From Smittia aterrima (taxonomy: Eukaryota > Arthropoda > Insecta > Diptera > Chironomidae), in the NCBI GenBank assembly GCA_033063855.1, contig CP093830.1, forward strand, positions 15,376,854-15,440,853: a DNA stretch of 64,000 nt, given 5' to 3'. The position numbers were made by a program, and so were the translations under genes. The notes under the pieces are model-generated. The model was not told the origin of the DNA. It did no database searches and saw only the letters and a list, made by a program, of their open reading frames with translations. Shown here piece by piece: positions 57,725 to 64,000 of this stretch. Within the stretch, counting starts at the first letter, position 1. Each line of letters opens with the position of its first letter.

Positions 57725-60700
57725 TTTTTAAAGCCATAACTTTGGTTTTGAAAAATTTTTTTTTTGCTCAGAAAGGAAAAAGTTGAAAACCAAAAAAAAA
57801 TTTTTTTGCTCGGAAACGAAAAATTTGATTAACAACGAGCTTATTATGGTTTTTAAAGCCATAACTTTGGTTTCGAAAAATTTTTTTTTGCTCAGAAAGG
57901 AAAAAGTTGAAAACCAAAAAAATATTTTTTTGCTCGGAAACGAAAAATTTGATTAACAACGAGCTCATTTGTATTGAATTTGAGCAAAATGAACGATAAA
58001 GAGGTTTTTAAAGCCTAAACTTTGGTTTGGAAAAAATTTTTTTTTGCTCAGGAAGGAAAAAGTTGAAAACCAAAAAAAAATTTTTTTGCTCGGAAACGAA
58101 AAATTTGATTAACAACGAGCTTATTTGAATTTGAGCAAAATGAACGATAAACAGGTTTTAAAAGCCATAACTTTGGTTTTGAAATATTTTTTTTTTGCTT
58201 AGAAAGGAAAAAGTTGAAAACCAAAAAAATATTTTTTTGCTCGGAAACGAAAAATTTGATTAACAACGAGCTCATTTGTATTGAATTTGAGCAAAATGAA
58301 CGATAAAGAGGTTTTTAAAGCCATAACTTTGGTTTTGAAAATTTTTTTTTTGCTCAGGAAGGAAAAAGTTGAAAACCAAAAAAATATTTTTTTGCTCGGA
58401 AACGAAAAATTTGATTAACAACGAGCTCATTTGTATTGAATTTGAGCAAAATGAACGATAAAGAGGTTTTTAAAGCCATAACTTTGGTTTTGAAAAATTT
58501 TTTTTTTGCTCAGAAAGGAAAAAGTTGAAAACCAAAAAAATATTTTTTTGCTCGGAAACGAAAAATTTGATTAACAACGAGCTCATTTGTATTGAATTTG
58601 AGCAAAATGAACGATAAAGAGGTTTTTAAAGCCATAACTTTGGTTTTGAAAAATTTTTTTTTTGCTCAGGAAGGAAAAAGTTGAAAACCAAAAAAATATT
58701 TTTTTGCTCGGAAACGAAAAATTTGATTAACAACGAGCTTATTTGTATTGAATTTGAGCAAAATGAACGAGAAAGAGGTTTTTAAAGCCATAACTTTGGT
58801 TTTGAAAAATTTTTTTTTGCTCAGGAAGGAAAAAGTTGAAAACCAAAAAAAAATTTTTTTGCACGGAAACGAAAAATTTGATTAACAACGAGCTCATTTG
58901 TATTGAATTTGAGCAAAATGAACGATAAAGAGGTTTTTAAAGCCATAACTTTGGTTTTGAAAATTTTTTTTTTGCTCAGAAAGGAAAAAGTTGAAAACCA
59001 AAAAAAATTTTTTTGCTCGGAAACGAAAAATTTGAATAACAACGAGCTCATTTGTATTGAATTTGAGCAAAATGAACGATAAAGAGGTTTTTAAAGCCAT
59101 AACTTTGGTTTTGAAAATTTTTTTTTTGCTCAGAAAGGAAAAAGTTGAAAACCAAAAAAAAATTTTTTTGCACGGAAACGAAAAATTTGATTAACAACGA
59201 GCTCATTTGTATTGAATTTGAGCAAAATGAACGATAAAGAGGTTTTTAAAGCCATAACTTTGGTTTTGAAAATTTTTTTTTTGCTCAGAAAGGAAAAAGT
59301 TGAAAACCAAAAAAAATTTTTTTGCTCGGAAACGAAAAATTTGATTAACAACGAGCTCATTTGTATTGAATTTGAGCAAAATGAACGATAAAGAGGTTTT
59401 TAAAGCCATAACTTTGGTTTTGAAAATTTTTTTTGCTCAGAAAGGAAAAAGTTGAAAACCAAAAAAAAATTTTTTGCTCGGAAACGAAAAATTTGATTAA
59501 CAACGAGCTCATTTGTATTGAATTTGAGCAAAATGAACGATAAAGAGGTTTTTAAAGCCATAACTTTGGTTTTGAAAATTTTTTTTTTGCTCAGAAAGGA
59601 AAAAGTTGAAAACCAAAAAAAAATTTTTTGCTCGGAAACGAAAAATTTGAATAACAACGAGCTCATTTGTATTGAATTTGAGCAAAATGAACGATAAAGA
59701 GGTTTTTAAAGCCATAACTTTGGTTTTGAAAATTTTTTTTTTGCTCAGAAAGGAAAAAGTTGAAAACCAAAAAAAAATTTTTTTGCTCGGAAACGAAAAA
59801 TTTGATTAACAACGAGCTCATTTGTATTGAATTTGAGCAAAATGAACGATAAAGAGGTTTTTAAAGCCATAACTTTGGTTTTGAAAATTTTTTTTTTGCT
59901 CAGAAAGGAAAAAGTTGAAAACCAAAAAAATATTTTTTTGCTCGGAAACGAAAAATTTGATTAACAACGAGCTCATTTGTATTGAATTTGAGCAAAATGA
60001 ACGATAAAGAGGTTTTTAAAGCCATAACTTTGGTTTTGAAAATTTTTTTTTGCTCAGAAAGGAAAAAGTTGAAAACCAAAAAATAACTTTGGTTTTGAAA
60101 ATTTTTTTTTTGCTTAGAAAGGAAAAAGTTGAAAACCAAAAAAAAATTTTTTTGCTCGGAAACGAAAAATTTGATTAACAACGAGCTCATTTGTATTGAA
60201 TTTGAGCAAAATGAACGATAAAGAGGTTTTTAAAGCCATAACTTTGGTTTTGAAATATTTTTTTTTGCTCAGAAAGGAAAAAGTTGAAAACCAAAAAAAT
60301 ATTTTTTTGCTCGGAAACGAAAAATTTGATTAACAACGAGCTCATTTGTATTGAATTTGAGCAAAATGAACGATAAAGAGGTTTTTAAAGCCATAACTTT
60401 GGTTTTGAAAATTTTTTTTTTGCTCAGAAAGGAAAAAGTTGAAAACCAAAAAAATATTTTTTTGCTCGGAAACGAAAAATTTGATTAACAACGAGCTCAT
60501 TTGTATTGAATTTGAGCAAAATGAACGATAAAGAGGTTTTTAAAGCCATAACTTTGGTTTTGAAAAATTTTTTTTTTGCTCAGAAAGGAAAAAGTTGAAA
60601 ACCAAAAAAAAATTTTTTTGCTCGGAAACGAAAAATTTGATTAACAACGAGCTCATTTGTATTGAATTTGAGCAAAATGAACGATAAAGAGGTTTTTAAA

Positions 60701-61876
60701 GCCATAACTTTGGTTTTGAAAATTTTTTTTTTGCTCAGAAAGGAAAAAGTTGAAAACCAAAAAAATATTTTTTTGCTCGGAAACGAAAAATTTGATTAAC
60801 AACGAGCTCATTTGTATTGAATTTGAGCAAAATGAACGATAAAGAGGTTTTTAAAGCCATAACTTTGGTTTTGAAAAAATTTTTTTTTGCTCAGAAAGGA
60901 AAAAGTTGAAAACCAAAAAAATATTTTTTTGCTCGGAAACGAAAAATTTGATTAACAACGAGCTCATTTGTATTGAATTTGAGCAAAATGAACGATAAAG
61001 AGGTTTTTAAAGCCATAACTTTGGTTTTGAAAATTTTTTTTTTGCTCAGAAAGGAAAAAGTTGAAAACCAAAAAAAAATTTTTTTGCTCGGAAACGAAAA
61101 ATTTGAATAACAACGAGCTCATTTGTATTGAATTTGAGCAAAATGAACGATAAAGAGGTTTTTAAAGCCATAACTTTGGTTTTGAAAATTTTTTTTTTGC
61201 TCAGAAAGGAAAAAGTTGAAAACCAAAAAAAAATTTTTTGCTCGGAAACGAAAAATTTGATTAACAACGAGCTCATTTGTATTGAATTTGAGCAAAATGA
61301 ACGATAAAGAGGTTTTTAAAGCCATAACTTTGGTTTTGAAAATTTTTTTTTTGCTCAGGAAGGAAAAAGTTGAAAACCAAAAAAAAATTTTTTTGCTCGG
61401 AAACGAAAAATTTGATTAACAACGAGCTCATTTGTATTGAATTTGAGCAAAATGAACGATAAAGAGGTTTTTAAAGCCATAACTTTGGTTTTGAAAATTT
61501 TTTTTTTGCTCAGAAAGGAAAAAGTTGAAAACCAAAAAAAATTTTTTTGCTCGGAAACGAAAAATTTGAATAACAACGAGCTCATTTGTATTGAATTTGA
61601 GCAAAATGAACGATAAAAAAGTTTTTAAAGCCATAACTTTGGTTTTGAAAATTTTTTTTTTGCTCAGAAAGGAAAAAGTTGAAAACCAAAAAAAAATTTT
61701 TTTGCTCGGAAACGAAAAATTTGATTAACAACGAGCTCATTTGTATTGAATTTGAGCAAAATGAACGATAAAGAGGTTTTTAAAGCCATAACTTTGGTTT
61801 TGAAAATTTTTTTTTTTGCTCAGGAAGGAAAAAGTTGAAAACCAAAAAAAATTTTTTTGCACGGAAACGAAAAATT
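57725..61876 (-). repeat. 155-bp satellite array, inverted block (about 27 monomers)
   Basis: The same monomer in the opposite orientation. The first two or three units after the gap are irregular (for example near 57838-57855 and 58120-58135), then regular units follow. All are of the TGCTC type, and some carry the ATTC variant that otherwise occurs only in the left part of the array. It ends at AAACGAAAAATT, where transposon copy 3 begins. Confidence 0.96.
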
Positions 61877-62772
61877 CAAGGGGAAAGTAACATCAAAAAA
61901 AAATTCCTTTCGATCATCGAAAAAAATTTTTCGATCATCGAAAAAAAAATTTTTGATGATTTTTTTCGATGATTTTTTTGATAGCAGCAAATTTGTTTTT
62001 AAAGCTTATGCGGTTTTCATCTTTTATCAATAAAAACTTGGTTTGTGCTAAGTGTTATAGAAAGCTTTATTTTGTCCAATTATCAACGAACAAAAATTGA
62101 TGATTTCTTCATCTCAATGGCTTCTTCTGTGCAGTCTGGATCAATACAAAGTCGGTTCAAATCAATGCTTGAACGGCGGATAGTACAAATGTGTCGGTTT
62201 CAAATAGTCCATGCTTTATTTCAAAACAATATCATTTAGTTTTTGATAAGAAAAAAATTTTAGTTTTCAGATATCGCTGAAGATTTCAGCATGAAAGTTT
62301 CGATGTGTACTGTTTTTAAATTAGTGTACAAACTACTTTCAATTATAATTTTTATTAAAGATCTTTTCTTTTATGATTGTTTAAAACTCTCATAGTAAAA
62401 TTTTTTCGTCGTAGTACAAACAACTTGTTTGAGTAAGGGAGCAATGTCGGCCATACAGAGAAATTTTAGAGACCTTCAGAAATCGTTCTGTGGTGACGAA
62501 ACTAAAACCAAATAACTACTTTTTTAAACGTTTCTTATCCTTTATTGAGACTCACTGTTGAATAGATATACTTCCAAGCATAGATCTATTCGTCTTCATA
62601 TGTGTTCAAGGCATGAATCAAACAGCCTCCGCAAATCATCGAAAAAATTTCAAAAGTCGAAAAAAATCATCGAAAATTTTCAAAAGTCGAAAAAAATCAT
62701 CGAAATTTTTTTTTTCGATGATAGAAATTTTTTTTTCGATGAACAATTTTTTTCGATGTTACTTTCCCCTTG
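61877..62772 (-). mobile_element. TIR transposon copy 3 (both termini, 896 bp)
   Basis: Starts CAAGGGGAAAGTAACATC and ends GATGTTACTTTCCCCTTG, so both terminal inverted repeats are present. Relative to copies 1 and 2 the body is inverted. It contains extra internal sequence at about 62150-62330 that is deleted in the other two. Subterminal CATCGAAAAAAA repeats are abundant on both sides. Small open frames (62045-62239, 62558-62779) are not convincing genes. The left flank is satellite and the right flank is unique DNA, with no matching 8 bp, so this junction has been rearranged. Confidence 0.85.
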
Positions 62773-62957
62773 CTACTGAGAGCTAAGGGAGATCAGGGCT
62801 CTTGCACCATGCATTCATACATATGAACTTGCTTCTAAGGTAATAGTTAATCCAAAGGAAGAATTGCTCTGCTAGGCTTAGCAATAAACTTCCGCCGGAG
62901 TTCACCTTTACTTAGGAAGCTGCTGCACGCAGTTAACTCCTATCAGTTAGCAATTGA

Positions 62958-63206
62958 TATACCGGGGACAAACACCTGTGTAGAATTGGAGCCCTGGACA
63001 CAGATAAATGCAGATTCTGCGAGCTCGAGCCGAAAAACATGGCACACATAATGAAGAAGTGCCATATGCTAGCCGGAATCAGACAGACAATATACGGAGC
63101 AATGTATCCAACCGCTGCAGAACTCTCACAAAATGACGTGTGGAGACACATTAGGTTCATAAAGAAGGTTGAACTTGATAAAACATTTTTCCGCCAGCAA
63201 CCATAA
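62958..63206 (+). pseudogene. C-terminal zinc-knuckle fragment of a non-LTR retrotransposon ORF2
   Basis: An 83-codon frame ending in TAA at 63204-63206. It reads YTGDKHLCRIGALDTDKCRF, then CELEPKNMAHIMKKCHMLAG, so CxxC-x8-H-x4-C spacing follows a TG..HL..IG motif. This is the gag-knuckle-like C-terminus after the reverse transcriptase in R1/Jockey-type elements. It is followed by VWRHIRFIKKVEL. The upstream frame is closed by TGA and no RT is left, so this is a 5'-truncated relic. Confidence 0.75.
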
Positions 63207-63247
63207 ACCAGACTGCGTAACCCAACTGACGCCAAGATTCAAACATA

Positions 63248-63342
63248 CGATAAGTTACCAATAGAATTTTACCACGATAAGTTACCAATAGGACGATACG
63301 GGGGACAATGGGACAAATTTATACCGGGGACAATGGGACAAA
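63248..63342 (+). repeat. Two pairs of short direct duplications
   Basis: CGATAAGTTACCAATAG occurs at 63248-63264 and 63275-63291. GGGGACAATGGGACAAA occurs at 63301-63317 and 63326-63342. ATACCGGGGACA is shared with 62959-62970. They probably belong to the 3' UTR of the retrotransposon relic. Confidence 0.8.
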
Positions 63343-63345
63343 CTT

Positions 63346-63680
63346 TGCTCCGCACGAATCGCGCCGCGTCCGGGAAATAATGGTGCAACGATAGAAGTGG
63401 CGACTGAACAGGCCAACGCGCTAAAGCCCTGGTCTACCGACCAAAACACGCCGAGCTCAGGAGCAAGGACGCAACTGCCTGGGTACCCCGAGTCTGTGCG
63501 TATGAATGGTTGTATGGTCTTTCTGGCGCCGAGGAAAACGGCGTTGTTGGAGGCAAAGGATAGCTCTATGTGGGCTGTATTGCCACCGGAGCCTTTTTCG
63601 GGAGGCCCAAGGATATGTCCGAGGTAACCTCCCGGAATTGATCGGGCAACTGTCTGGTAAAACAGGGTTAGTCCGAATCC

Positions 63681-63686
<6 letters not shown>
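63346..63686 (+). mobile_element. GC-rich block, probable 3' region of a second retroelement
   Basis: A stretch of clearly higher GC content than anything nearby, containing segments such as TCGGGAGGCCCAAGG and ACCTCCCGG. It leads into (CT)n and a poly-A run, the usual 3' end of a non-LTR element. Frames at 63397-63627 and 63506-63760 have no recognised domain. The element family is unknown. Confidence 0.5.
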
Positions 63687-63720
<34 letters not shown>

Positions 63721-63726
63721 AAAAAA
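63687..63726 (+). repeat. (CT)15 microsatellite followed by A9
   Basis: An uninterrupted CT dinucleotide run at 63687-63717 continues into nine A at 63718-63726. It probably marks a retrotransposon 3' tail. Confidence 0.9.
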
Positions 63727-64000
63727 GAAACAAGCTTCGTGGTCATTCGCTGTTGAGTAAATGTCTCTCAAAGTTCGAGGTAAATAATGTTGCAAAAAAA
63801 AATCGGAGGAATTTTTTTTTGTTGGCGACTTGGTAAATTTAAAAAATCACTGTGCCTAAAGCAATCAACTTATTCTTATTCTGTAATTTTTTTTAAGCTA
63901 ATTAGCTCAAATATTTTGCAAAACTAATTATTATCTTGTACGAGCTTAACAGGAAGTAGTAGAATCCGCGTTCATGTGGTGTGCCCTTCGTATGAAAAAT
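63727..64000. other. AT-rich unique DNA, nothing recognised
   Basis: The composition returns to that of ordinary intergenic DNA of this window. No coding or RNA signal is seen up to the window edge. Confidence 0.5.

Noticed and set aside
63397..63760. Open frames in the GC-rich block near the right end
   Set aside because: One runs into the CT repeat and poly-A; none has a domain. More likely retroelement 3' sequence.

Overview
The window is eukaryotic nuclear DNA, most likely from a dipteran insect with a compact, AT-rich genome. Protein genes have short (about 55-95 nt) GT-AG introns, intergenic gaps are often under 200 bp, two candidate promoters carry arthropod Inr+DPE spacing and one carries TATA+Inr. 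One gene looks like Serendipity-alpha, a gene I know from flies. A midge-like nematoceran would fit, but the species cannot be fixed from the sequence alone.

Layout. 0.2-1.4 kb: a broken non-LTR retrotransposon. 1.8-2.4 kb: a divergent homeobox gene, followed by about 4 kb with no visible gene. 6.5-21.6 kb: a dense run of housekeeping genes, reading aldo-keto reductase (+), AIMP1 (-), TTC7 (+), Serendipity-alpha-like (-), HtrA2/Omi (+), N-acetylglucosamine kinase (-, including a 32-nt first exon nearly 1 kb upstream), SEC20/BNIP1 (+) and PDSS2 (+). 21.8-25.5 kb: a CRAL-TRIO lipid-carrier gene cut near its 3' end by a 2.8-kb BEL/Pao-type LTR element that carries an intact gag and no pol. The LTR supplies 29 new C-terminal residues, a stop codon and an AATAAA, while the original 50-residue tail is stranded on the far side. 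27.4-27.9 kb: a small secreted-peptide gene with a TATA+Inr promoter. 28.0-32.2 kb: Vps15/PIK3R4 (-).

33.2-61.9 kb is a satellite array of about 155-bp AT-rich monomers, roughly 170 copies. It is direct-oriented up to a 100-N gap at 57.6 kb and inverted after it. It is interrupted by pieces of one TIR transposon family (three copies; a matching 8-bp flank pair suggests an 8-bp target duplication) and by a 617-bp fold-back element with a hAT-like end, inserted at the same position of the monomer. The left border carries a hairpin and (GTCC)4; the right border is a complete copy of the TIR transposon. The last 1.2 kb holds the 3' remains of non-LTR retrotransposons, including a zinc-knuckle C-terminus, a GC-rich block and (CT)n plus poly(A).

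Functionally the genes are mostly unrelated housekeeping genes: lipid and vesicle biology (Vps15, TTC7, SEC20, CRAL-TRIO), mitochondria (HtrA2, PDSS2), translation (AIMP1) and metabolism (AKR, NAGK). They sit in convergent and divergent pairs. The most unusual content is the retroelement-truncated CRAL-TRIO gene and the internal structure of the satellite array.
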